Part shown: positions 7,785 through 13,519 of the stretch, piece by piece | Numbering within the stretch: the stretch's first letter is position 1 | Layout: every line of letters begins with the position of its first letter | Origin: Bacilli bacterium | GTDB taxonomy: Bacteria; Bacillota_I; Bacilli_A; RFN20; CAG-826 | NCBI GenBank assembly: GCA_024698065.1 | Contig: JAILRR010000007.1 | Location: 1-14,288, forward strand | Length of the DNA: 14,288 nucleotides | Reading direction: 5' to 3' | Made by a program: the position numbers and the translations under genes | The notes under the pieces: generated by a model | What the model was told of the DNA's origin: nothing | What the model saw: the letters and a program-made list of their open reading frames with translations, nothing else | Database searches by the model: none

Positions 7785-7790
7785 AAAAGT

Positions 7791-7820
7791 AAGAGGAGAT
7801 GCCAGTCATCTCCTTTTTTC
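7791..7820 (+). terminator. Rho-independent terminator of pfkA
   Basis: A perfect 8-base stem AGGAGATG (7794-7801) / CATCTCCT (7807-7814) with a 5-base loop, followed by a T run (7814-7819). It begins 9 bases after the pfkA stop. Confidence 0.9.
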
Positions 7821-7848
7821 TTGACAATGCAAACCTCGGTTTTAGAAT
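7821..7848 (+). promoter_or_regulatory. Promoter of the T-box/thrS unit
   Basis: TTGACA (7821-7826), a 16-base spacer, then TAGAAT (7843-7848): a near-consensus vegetative promoter placed just after the pfkA terminator. Transcription should start near 7855, just before the T-box Stem I. Confidence 0.8.
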
Positions 7849-7854
7849 GTCTTT

Positions 7855-8026
7855 AGCGATGACGGAGACACGCTCAAATGCCTATAGGCATATGGAGTAC
7901 CACTCCTGAGCCCCTGACGATGAGCCAGGCGTTGCCTATTCGCGTTAAGAGTAGGAAAGTGCACTCGCAAGAGTGAAGCAAGGTGGTACCGCGCGGAAGC
8001 GTCCTTAAGAGAAGAGGGCGTTTTTT
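7855..8026 (+). promoter_or_regulatory. T-box riboswitch, threonine type, with a very short Stem I
   Basis: The conserved T-box core AAGGTGGTACCGCG (7980-7993) is exact, with TGGT able to pair with an uncharged tRNA ending ACCA. A Stem III-like hairpin CACTC-GCAA-GAGTG (7962-7975) precedes it. In the likely Stem I, GGAG (7864-7867) pairs with CTCC (7903-7906). The loop above it presents T-ACC-A (7898-7902), so a Thr codon ACC is followed by a purine as specifiers usually are. The upper helix is only about 8-9 pairs and is capped by TATA (7883-7886), so the long distal part of canonical Stem I is missing. GTCCTT (8001-8006) can pair with the T-box strand (antiterminator) or with 8014-8019 (terminator). 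Uncharged tRNA-Thr is expected to allow thrS transcription. The T-box call is certain; the Stem I fold is inferred by hand. Confidence 0.93.
7999..8026 (+). terminator. T-box regulated terminator upstream of thrS
   Basis: CGTCCTT (8000-8006) pairs with GAGGGCG (8014-8020), allowing G-T pairs, with a 7-base loop and then TTTTTT (8021-8026). The 5' arm is shared with the antiterminator, as in T-box switches. Confidence 0.85.
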
Positions 8027-8053
8027 ATTTATTTTCGCCCAGAAAGGTCACTT

Positions 8054-9955
8054 ATGAAGATTATCTACGAAGGAAAAGAAATCGAAATCAAAGACGAGGC
8101 CAATGGCTTTGATTTGGCAAAAGAAGTCGATGCCGAGAACAAGAATGAAGATGTCGGCTATCTCGTCGAAGAGAAGATCTACGACATGAGAATGGCTTTG
8201 CCAGCGGGCAAAGAGATCAAGTTCATCAAGAAAGGATCCAAAGAGGCTTTCGAGATGCTTAACCATAGCACCTCTCACCTTATGGCCCAGGCTTTGACCC
8301 ACCTCTACCCAGGTTGCAAGTTCGGTTATGGCCCTGCGATTGAGGAAGGCTATTACTATGACGTCGATTTCGGCGATGCCAAAGTCACTGAAGAAGACTT
8401 CGCCAAAATCGAGGCCGAGATGAAGAAATGCGCCAAAGAGAATAACCCATATATCCGCAAAGACATCACCGCCGATGAGGCCCGTATCACCTTTAAGAAT
8501 AATGAATATAAGCAAGAGCTCATCGATGAACACCAAGATGAGATGCTTACCACCTATCAAAACGGTGACTTCCTTGATTTCTGCAAAGGCCCACACATCC
8601 CATCAACTGGCCTAATCAAGCACTTCAAGCTTCTTAGCGTCGCCGGCGCTTACTGGAGAGGCGACAGCAACAACAAACAGCTCACCCGTATCTACGGCAC
8701 CTCCTGGTGGAGCGAAGAAGACCTCAAAGAACATCTTGAGATACTCGAGAAGAGAAAGGCTAACGACCACCGTAAACTCGGACGTGAGCTTGGCTTATTC
8801 ATGATTACTGACTACGGTCCAGGATTCCCATTCTTCCTTCCTAACGGAATGGTTCTCAAGAACGCCCTCATGGATTACTGGAAGAAACTCCATATCAAAT
8901 ATGGTTATAAGTTCATCGAGACCCCAACCATGCTCTCTAGAGAGCTTTGGGAGACTTCTGGCCACTGGGCTCACTACAAAGAGAACATGTACACCACCAA
9001 GATCGACGAGAAGGATTTTGCCATCAAGCCAATGAACTGCCCTGGCGCCATGCTCGTCTACAATAGTGAGATCCACTCCTACAAAGACCTCCCTCTCCGC
9101 CTAGCGGAGACCGGCCACGTTCACCGTCATGAAGCTAGCGGCGCTCTCAATGGCTTATTCAGAGTCCGCGCCTTCACCCAGGACGATAGCCACATCTTCG
9201 TCAGACAAGACCAGATCGAGAGCGAAGTCAAAAACATCATGAAGCTCTTCGATGAGGTTTATAGCGTCTTCGGACTTTCCTATAAGATCGTTCTCTCCAC
9301 CATGCCAGATGACCATATCGGCACCGAGGAATTCTGGAAGAAGAGCGAAGCCGCTCTTGCCGCCGCTTGCGAGTCTAGTGGACATGAATTTAGCATCAAC
9401 CCAAAAGACGGTGCTTTCTATGGTCCAAAGCTCGACTTCAAACTCAAGGACTGCATGGGCAGAACCTGGCAATGCGGAACCATTCAGCTTGACGTCAACC
9501 TCCCACAGAGATTCAACTGCTACTACGTAGACCAGAACGGTGAGAAGGTCATGCCTGTCATGCTCCACCGCGTCGTCTTTGGCTCCATCGAGAGATTCAT
9601 CGGCATCATCACCGAAAACTTCGGCGGCGCCTTCCCAACCTTCCTTGCCCCAGTTCAGGTTAACATCCTCCCAGTCAATGGCGAGGTCCACGCTGAATAC
9701 GCCAAAAGGATCGCCGACATCATGGGTAAAGAAGGAATCAGATGCAAAGTCGATGCCGACAACGAGAAGCTTGGCTACCGTATGAGGCAATCGATCGTCA
9801 AGAAGATTCCATTCACCCTTGTCATCGGTGACAAAGAGGTCGAGAACAACGAAGTCACTTACCGTGTCTATGGTCAAGAGAAGCAGGTCACTGTCTCCTT
9901 CGAGGAATTCAAGAAGATTGTCCACCACTCAATCGAGACCTACGCAAGATACTAA
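8054..9955 (+). CDS. thrS: Threonyl-tRNA synthetase
   Basis: A 633-residue class II synthetase that charges tRNA-Thr. The order is a TGS domain (about 1-60), an editing domain with HSTSH (H71, H75) and CKGPH (C177, H181) that removes misloaded Ser, a catalytic core (about 240-530) and a C-terminal anticodon-binding domain (about 535-633, from APVQVNILPV). The zinc ligands of the active site are at the expected places: C329 (MNCPGA), H380 (DDSHIF) and H505 (MLHRVVFGS). Motif 2 (FRVRAFTQDD) and motif 3 (GSIERFIGIITE) are present. The length is normal and nothing is missing. The start ATG has GAAAGG 6 bases upstream. The gene follows the Thr T-box riboswitch and ends in its own terminator. Confidence 0.98.
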   Translation: MKIIYEGKEIEIKDEANGFDLAKEVDAENKNEDVGYLVEEKIYDMRMALPAGKEIKFIKKGSKEAFEMLNHSTSHLMAQALTHLYPGCKFGYGPAIEEGYYYDVDFGDAKVTEEDFAKIEAEMKKCAKENNPYIRKDITADEARITFKNNEYKQELIDEHQDEMLTTYQNGDFLDFCKGPHIPSTGLIKHFKLLSVAGAYWRGDSNNKQLTRIYGTSWWSEEDLKEHLEILEKRKANDHRKLGRELGLFMITDYGPGFPFFLPNGMVLKNALMDYWKKLHIKYGYKFIETPTMLSRELWETSGHWAHYKENMYTTKIDEKDFAIKPMNCPGAMLVYNSEIHSYKDLPLRLAETGHVHRHEASGALNGLFRVRAFTQDDSHIFVRQDQIESEVKNIMKLFDEVYSVFGLSYKIVLSTMPDDHIGTEEFWKKSEAALAAACESSGHEFSINPKDGAFYGPKLDFKLKDCMGRTWQCGTIQLDVNLPQRFNCYYVDQNGEKVMPVMLHRVVFGSIERFIGIITENFGGAFPTFLAPVQVNILPVNGEVHAEYAKRIADIMGKEGIRCKVDADNEKLGYRMRQSIVKKIPFTLVIGDKEVENNEVTYRVYGQEKQVTVSFEEFKKIVHHSIETYARY

Positions 9956-9970
9956 AAGACCTTAATATTT

Positions 9971-9995
9971 AGGGAACCGACGAGGTTCCCTTTTT
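9971..9995 (+). terminator. Rho-independent terminator of thrS
   Basis: A perfect stem AGGGAACC (9971-9978) / GGTTCCCT (9984-9991) with loop GACGA, followed by a T run to 9995. Confidence 0.9.
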
Positions 9996-10152
9996 CTTTT
10001 GCCAACTCCATTTTTTGACAATCGATAAAAATTTCTCAAAAAACAACCGATAATTGCGGAACTTTGGCATTTAACATAGTTAGAGCGCTCATTTTGCCTA
10101 GACATCCATAATGCGATGGTTTTTAATATTACAAGAAAAGAATGAGGTATTT

Positions 10153-11340
10153 ATGAAAAAAGCAATTTTCCTTTCCTTGCTTTCCGCTCTTGTTCTTGGT
10201 TCATGCGTAAAGCCAGTTACCAATTCAAGCAATAACGGAAGCAGCATCGCCGCAGAAAGCGAGACCCTTGACCCAATCGTCACTGATGAAAACTTAGACA
10301 AAGACAATCAGCCAGCTGGTGACATCCACTCTGACCTTCAGTATAAGTATCTTTGTGATGAATGGACTTCTATCAAAACATACGTTCCAGAGACCAACGC
10401 CAGCGGGAAGAACCCAGGCAACCTTTCCACCCCAAGAGGTTTGATCCTTCCTTTCGAGGATGTCGATGATGCCGACGAATATTATGTCGAAATCTCCAAA
10501 GACAAGACTTTCGAACACTCCAAGATCGTCACTTCCAAGGAGAAGAGCTACGCGTATCAGAGTGCTGAGATCGGCGTCAGATATTTCTACAGAGCCGCCA
10601 CCAGCGAAGAAGCTCTTTCCTCCGCTCCTATCAAAAACAAATCCTCCGCTCTCATCGCCCCAAGAAACATCGAAGTCGGCGGTGTCGTCAACTTCCGTGA
10701 TATCGGCGGTTGGAAAACTTCCCTTGTCGAAGGCGGACGCATCAAACAGGGTCTTTACTACCGCTGTGGCGAATTCAACCACACCAACGCTGTGAACTCC
10801 AAAAACATCACTGCCGAAGGCAAAGAGCTCGTCAAAGAACTCGGTATCAAAGTCGATATCGACATGAGAGATGAGTATCGCATCACCGCTCTCAATGGTG
10901 TATCTCCAGCTTCCAGCGATGATTGGGAACTCGAGCTTGTCAACGCTTCCATCCCATCCAGCACTGAAAGCAGACGTTTCGCTGAATTTGCCGATGTCTA
11001 CAAGACAATCTTCGAAAAGATTGCCGATGCCGATAAGGCTCCAATTGCTCTCCACTGCGCTAACGGCGCTGACAGAACCGGCATCGTCTGCTTCTTCCTC
11101 CTTGCCCTTCTTGGTGCTAGCGAAGAAGATTGCAGCCGTGACTACTCCTTCACCAGATTCGCCGGCGAAAGAGACGTCGACCACACCGTCGAATTCGATG
11201 GTTGGATGAACGCTACCAAAGCCTTAGAAGGTGATACCTTGGCCGAGAAGATGAAGAACCATCTTTTGAGCAAAGGCATCGCCGAAGAGAAGCTTGAGCA
11301 CATCCGCGAAATCTTCATCGACGGCTATCACGCTGCCTAA
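10153..11340 (+). CDS. Lipoprotein tyrosine phosphatase (HCX5R type)
   Basis: A 395-residue exported protein. The N-terminus MKKAIFLSLLSALVLGSC is a lipoprotein signal with lipobox LGSC, so C18 should be lipidated and the enzyme anchored on the outer face of the membrane. A low-complexity Ser/Asn-rich linker follows. Residues about 90-170 look like a small beta-sandwich (possibly Fn3-like). From about 175 comes a bacterial Tyr/dual-specificity phosphatase of the IphP/LipA kind: NFRDIGG (180-186), DIDMRDEYR (235-243) and the P-loop HCANGADRTG (C302 nucleophile, R308). The start is ATG 10153, with GAGG 5 bases upstream. Extending to an upstream in-frame ATG (10111) would put charged residues ahead of the signal. 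It stands alone between terminators. An isolated TTGACA at 10015-10020 has no good -10 partner, so the promoter is unresolved. The substrate is unknown. Confidence 0.88.
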   Translation: MKKAIFLSLLSALVLGSCVKPVTNSSNNGSSIAAESETLDPIVTDENLDKDNQPAGDIHSDLQYKYLCDEWTSIKTYVPETNASGKNPGNLSTPRGLILPFEDVDDADEYYVEISKDKTFEHSKIVTSKEKSYAYQSAEIGVRYFYRAATSEEALSSAPIKNKSSALIAPRNIEVGGVVNFRDIGGWKTSLVEGGRIKQGLYYRCGEFNHTNAVNSKNITAEGKELVKELGIKVDIDMRDEYRITALNGVSPASSDDWELELVNASIPSSTESRRFAEFADVYKTIFEKIADADKAPIALHCANGADRTGIVCFFLLALLGASEEDCSRDYSFTRFAGERDVDHTVEFDGWMNATKALEGDTLAEKMKNHLLSKGIAEEKLEHIREIFIDGYHAA

Positions 11341-11353
11341 TAGCAAATAGTTT

Positions 11354-11380
11354 AAGAGCTGCCAAAAGGCGGCTCTTTTT
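11354..11380 (+). terminator. Terminator of the phosphatase gene
   Basis: The 9-base stem AGAGCTGCC (11355-11363) / GGCGGCTCT (11368-11376) has one G-T pair and an AAAA loop, and is followed by TTTTT. Confidence 0.9.
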
Positions 11381-11396
11381 CTTTCGGAAAAATAAC

Positions 11397-11439
11397 AAAA
11401 AAGGAGCGGTTCGGTTCCCCCGCTCCATTTCTTTTTTTG
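11397..11439 (-). terminator. Terminator of ogt, possibly bidirectional
   Basis: GGAGCGG (11403-11409) pairs with CCGCTCC (11420-11426), loop 10 bases. Read on the minus strand the stem is followed by TTTTTT (complement of the A run before 11403), which fits the end of ogt. A T-rich stretch also follows on the plus strand (11432-11438), so it could back up the preceding terminator. Confidence 0.8.
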
Positions 11440-11443
11440 TTCT

Positions 11444-11944
11444 TTAGATCTTTGGGTTCATCGTCATGGAATTCTTATCCATGTTCGCTTTTTCGAAGGC
11501 AAGGATCTTTCTCTTGAGCTCAACCCCTCCGACATAGGTTCCGAGGTTGCCAGTCTTCTGGATTACTCTGTGGCATGGGACGAAGATTGGGAGAGGATTC
11601 TTGCTTAAGACAAGAGCGACCTGTTTCTCGGCATTTGGTTCCCCTATCGCTTCAGCGACTTCCTGGTAGGTGCGGGTTTCGGCATATGGGATGGTCATGA
11701 CATATTCATAGACCTTCTTGTCGAATTCGGTTCCACCAAACCAGAGAGGATTGTCGAAAGATAAGCGTTGGCCGAAGAAAAATTGATTGAGAGCGATGAT
11801 GCCATCATATAGGGCAACAGTCTCTTCGTTGATGGCGCCAATAGGATCAACAGCGCCAAATAGCAGACTCACGATATATTTCCCTTGGGTGACAATGGTG
11901 ACATCGCCGATTGGGGTATCATAGACCGCGTAATGATTTGCCAT
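11444..11944 (-). CDS. ogt: Methylated-DNA--[protein]-cysteine S-methyltransferase
   Basis: A 166-residue suicide repair protein that moves the methyl from O6-methylguanine to its own Cys. The active site is IFVPCHRVI with C124, followed by GTYVGGVELKRKILAFEK, matching the family's G-Y-x-GG segment except that Tyr is shifted (GTYVGG). The helix-turn-helix start TRTYQEVAEAIG is present. In the recognition helix, where relatives read A-R-A-V-G, this one has EKQVAL, so the usual Arg finger is Lys or Gln. The N-terminal domain and total length are normal for Ogt/AdaB types. The ATG is preceded by GGAGAG 8 bases upstream. A weak promoter may exist (minus-strand TTGAAA at 11996-12001, poor -10 at 11973-11978). 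It is a single gene; the family call is sure, ogt versus other paralogue names less so. Confidence 0.92.
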   Translation of the reverse strand: MANHYAVYDTPIGDVTIVTQGKYIVSLLFGAVDPIGAINEETVALYDGIIALNQFFFGQRLSFDNPLWFGGTEFDKKVYEYVMTIPYAETRTYQEVAEAIGEPNAEKQVALVLSKNPLPIFVPCHRVIQKTGNLGTYVGGVELKRKILAFEKANMDKNSMTMNPKI

Positions 11945-12015
11945 TTTTTCTTCTCTCCTTGTCGTGACTAATAATTAAGCATTAAATTGGCCTTCTTTCA
12001 AACGAAATGCCTCTA

Positions 12016-12066
12016 CTTCAAAAATTACAATTTCGGAGGATTCCTCCTATATTGCGCTTTTTGAAG
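12016..12066. repeat. 51-base symmetric imperfect inverted repeat
   Basis: Three paired blocks are separated by 3-base interior mismatches on each side: CTTCAAAAA/TTTTTGAAG (12016-12024 with 12058-12066), CAAT/ATTG (12028-12031 with 12051-12054) and GGAGG/CCTCC (12035-12039 with 12043-12047), with loop ATT. It lies in the gap between ogt and the infC promoter. No T run makes it an obvious terminator on the plus strand. It could be a protein-binding site, part of an RNA, or a decayed palindromic repeat element. Confidence 0.6.
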
Positions 12067-12138
12067 CTGATCCCTAATAATAGTTTTCCATACCTTTTGT
12101 CTAAAAACAATTCCAAAAAAGCAGTAATAATTTCCCTA

Positions 12139-12166
12139 TTGATTTCCGTGCGTATACGTGGATAAT
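12139..12166 (+). promoter_or_regulatory. Promoter of infC-rpmI-rplT
   Basis: TTGATT (12139-12144), a 16-base spacer, then GATAAT (12161-12166): each hexamer differs little from consensus. Transcription would start near 12173, giving a leader of about 145 bases before infC. Confidence 0.6.
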
Positions 12167-12172
12167 ATCCTT

Positions 12173-12300
12173 TGTCGATAAAGTAGAAAGCAGTTCGCCA
12201 TGAACTCGCCAGACTCCCAAAGGGAATTGGCAAAGGCTACGGAGAAGGTCAGTTGACCATCAACGAAGCGCGTGGCGAAGTGCCACGCTATTTTATTGCC
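12173..12300 (+). promoter_or_regulatory. infC operon leader with attenuator (L20-leader-like)
   Basis: The leader has a hairpin AGTTC/GAACT (12192-12206), a nested hairpin GCC-TCCC-aaa-GGGA-GGC (12208-12231) with an interior loop, and then a 7-base perfect stem GCGTGGC (12270-12276) / GCCACGC (12282-12288). That stem is followed by a weak T-rich tail TATTTTATT, so it could be a conditional terminator. In Bacillus the same operon is repressed by L20 binding a 23S-rRNA-like fold in the leader and favouring termination. Position and layout fit, but I cannot confirm the L20-leader consensus by eye. Confidence 0.6.
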
Positions 12301-12302
12301 TT

Positions 12303-12319
12303 AGGAGGAAAAACTTATT
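12303..12319 (+). promoter_or_regulatory. Ribosome binding site and AUU start codon of infC
   Basis: AGGAGG (12303-12308) is 8 bases ahead of ATT (12317-12319). In that frame TAG 12302-12304 closes the ORF upstream, and no ATG, GTG or TTG occurs until GTG 12434, which would cut off much of the IF3 N-terminal domain. AUU is the known non-standard start of infC in other bacteria. Confidence 0.88.
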
Positions 12320-12898
12320 CCACACTTCAATCCAAACGATCGTCGCCGCCCTGAAAAGCGATTCGACCCAATCAATGAGCACATCCGTTACCCAGAGGTC
12401 CTTGTCATCGGACCAAACGGTGAACAGTTAGGCGTGATGTCCTCACAAAACGCGAATAAACTCGCGATGAGCTATGACCTTGACTTATTCTGCGTCGCTC
12501 CGAATGCGAAGCCCCCAGTTTGCAAGATCCTCAACTATGGGAAATACCGTTTCGAGCGGCAAAAGCAACAGAAAGCCTCTAAGAAGAATCAGCATGTCAC
12601 TGAGATCAAAGAGGTTCAGTTGACCCCGGTCATTGGACAACACGACCTTGAGACCAAGGCTCGTAAGGCCCGCGAATTCATCGAGAACGGCAATAAAGTC
12701 AATTGCTGTGTCTACTTCCGTGGTCGCCAACTCTCCCACAAAGAAGTTGGTGAGGATGTCATGAATAGGTTCCTTGCCCTCCTCGAAGACGTCTCTTCCA
12801 TCGACAAAGCGCCATTTTGGGAAGAGAAACGCTATACAGTGATCTTGGCGCCATCAAAAAAGAAACAGGAGAAGAAAAATGCCGAAAATGAAAACTAA
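12317..12898 (+). CDS. infC: Translation initiation factor IF-3
   Basis: A 193-residue protein from the AUU start. The basic N-terminal tail PHFNPNDRRRPEKRF leads into the N-domain INEHIRYPEVLVIGPNGEQLGVMS (from residue 19), the signature APNAKPPVCKILNYGKYRFE, a Lys-rich linker (RQKQQKASKKNQH) and the C-domain from EIKEVQLTPVIGQHD. It ends in a charged KKKQEKKNAENEN tail. IF3 binds the 30S subunit, blocks 50S joining and proofreads the start codon. A protein starting at GTG 12434 would lack residues 1-39, including the conserved INE-IR element, so the upstream AUU is strongly preferred. As IF3 rejects AUU starts, this codon should give negative feedback. The end overlaps rpmI by 20 bases. Confidence 0.95.
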   Translation: MPHFNPNDRRRPEKRFDPINEHIRYPEVLVIGPNGEQLGVMSSQNANKLAMSYDLDLFCVAPNAKPPVCKILNYGKYRFERQKQQKASKKNQHVTEIKEVQLTPVIGQHDLETKARKAREFIENGNKVNCCVYFRGRQLSHKEVGEDVMNRFLALLEDVSSIDKAPFWEEKRYTVILAPSKKKQEKKNAENEN

Positions 12899-13076
12899 GA
12901 AGGGTCTGGCCAAACGTGTCAGATTCAGCGCTTCCGGTAAAGTGAAAGTGCACCACTCCAACATGGGACACCTTGCCCCACGTAAGAGCCGTAAGCAGAG
13001 AAAGCATCTCGCCATGCCAAACTACCTCAGCAAGCAAGACGAGAGAAGAGTCACCGATATGATGGTGATCAAGTAA
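12879..13076 (+). CDS. rpmI: Large-subunit ribosomal protein bL35
   Basis: A 65-residue basic protein beginning MPKMKTKKGLAKR, the usual L35 start, with the SGKVKVHHS and HLAPRKSRKQRK segments; the length is typical (about 64-66). It starts inside the end of infC (20-base overlap), with AGGAG (12867-12871) 7 bases upstream of the ATG, so translation is probably coupled. It lies between infC and rplT in the standard order of this operon. It sits in the 50S subunit. Nothing unusual is seen. Confidence 0.97.
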   Translation: MPKMKTKKGLAKRVRFSASGKVKVHHSNMGHLAPRKSRKQRKHLAMPNYLSKQDERRVTDMMVIK

Positions 13077-13092
13077 TTAAGGAGATATCACC

Positions 13093-13470
13093 ATGGCAAG
13101 AGTTAAAAACAGCGTTGCGACCCATGCTCGTCGCAAGAAGATTTTAAAAGCTGCTTCTGGCTACAGAGGCTCCAAGCACCTTTTATTCAAGACCGCTAAG
13201 GAACAGGTCCTTCGTGGTTACAACTACGCTTTCGTCAGCCGCAAAGACCGCAAGGGCGACTTCCGTAAGCTCTGGATCAAGCGTATCAACGCCGGCTGCC
13301 GTCAGTATGACCTCAGCTACAGCAAGTTCATGAACGGCCTTACCAAGGCTGGCATCATCAGCAAGACTGGTGAAGGCCTCAACCGTAAGATGCTCTCTGA
13401 GCTCGCCATCAGCGACCCAAAAGCCTTCGGCGACCTCGTCAAGACCGCCAAGAAGGCCTTAGAGAAATAA
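13093..13470 (+). CDS. rplT: Large-subunit ribosomal protein bL20
   Basis: A 125-residue basic protein with the L20 N-terminus MARVKNSVATHARRKKILKAASGYRG and the conserved core YAFVSRKDRKGDFRKLWIKRINA. It is needed early in 50S assembly and, in several bacteria, represses its own operon by binding the infC leader. It is slightly longer than the usual 117-119 residues, with a few extra C-terminal residues (KTAKKALEK). AAGGAG lies 8 bases before the ATG, and the gap from rpmI is 16 bases. It is followed by the operon terminator. Confidence 0.98.
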   Translation: MARVKNSVATHARRKKILKAASGYRGSKHLLFKTAKEQVLRGYNYAFVSRKDRKGDFRKLWIKRINAGCRQYDLSYSKFMNGLTKAGIISKTGEGLNRKMLSELAISDPKAFGDLVKTAKKALEK

Positions 13471-13490
13471 GCAACTTCTTCTAAATAAAT

Positions 13491-13518
13491 AACCGCCCGG
13501 GAAACCAGGCGGTTTTTT
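13491..13518 (+). terminator. Terminator of infC-rpmI-rplT
   Basis: AACCGCC (13491-13497) pairs with GGCGGTT (13508-13514), loop 10 bases, followed by TTTTTT ending at 13518. It lies directly at the end of the convergent thiI, and its T/A-rich flanks could stop both transcripts. Confidence 0.88.
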
Positions 13519-13519
13519 A

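Noticed and set aside
9155..9928. Long minus-strand open frame (257 residues) inside thrS
   Set aside because: It is antisense to a certain gene, has an acidic/hydrophobic mirror-frame composition and no recognisable domain. It is a shadow of the strong codon bias.
10015..10054. TTGACA (10015-10020) with GATAAT (10049-10054) as the phosphatase promoter
   Set aside because: The spacer would be 28 bases, far too long. No good pair was found, so the promoter is left unassigned.
10294..11184. Long minus-strand open frame (296 residues) opposite the phosphatase
   Set aside because: The coding strand has a lipobox and an intact phosphatase motif. The antisense frame shows no motif or ribosome binding site and is a mirror frame.
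12018..12233. 71-codon minus-strand ORF upstream of infC
   Set aside because: It crosses the inferred infC promoter, leader and the large hairpin, has no convincing ATG or Shine-Dalgarno and matches no family I recognise.
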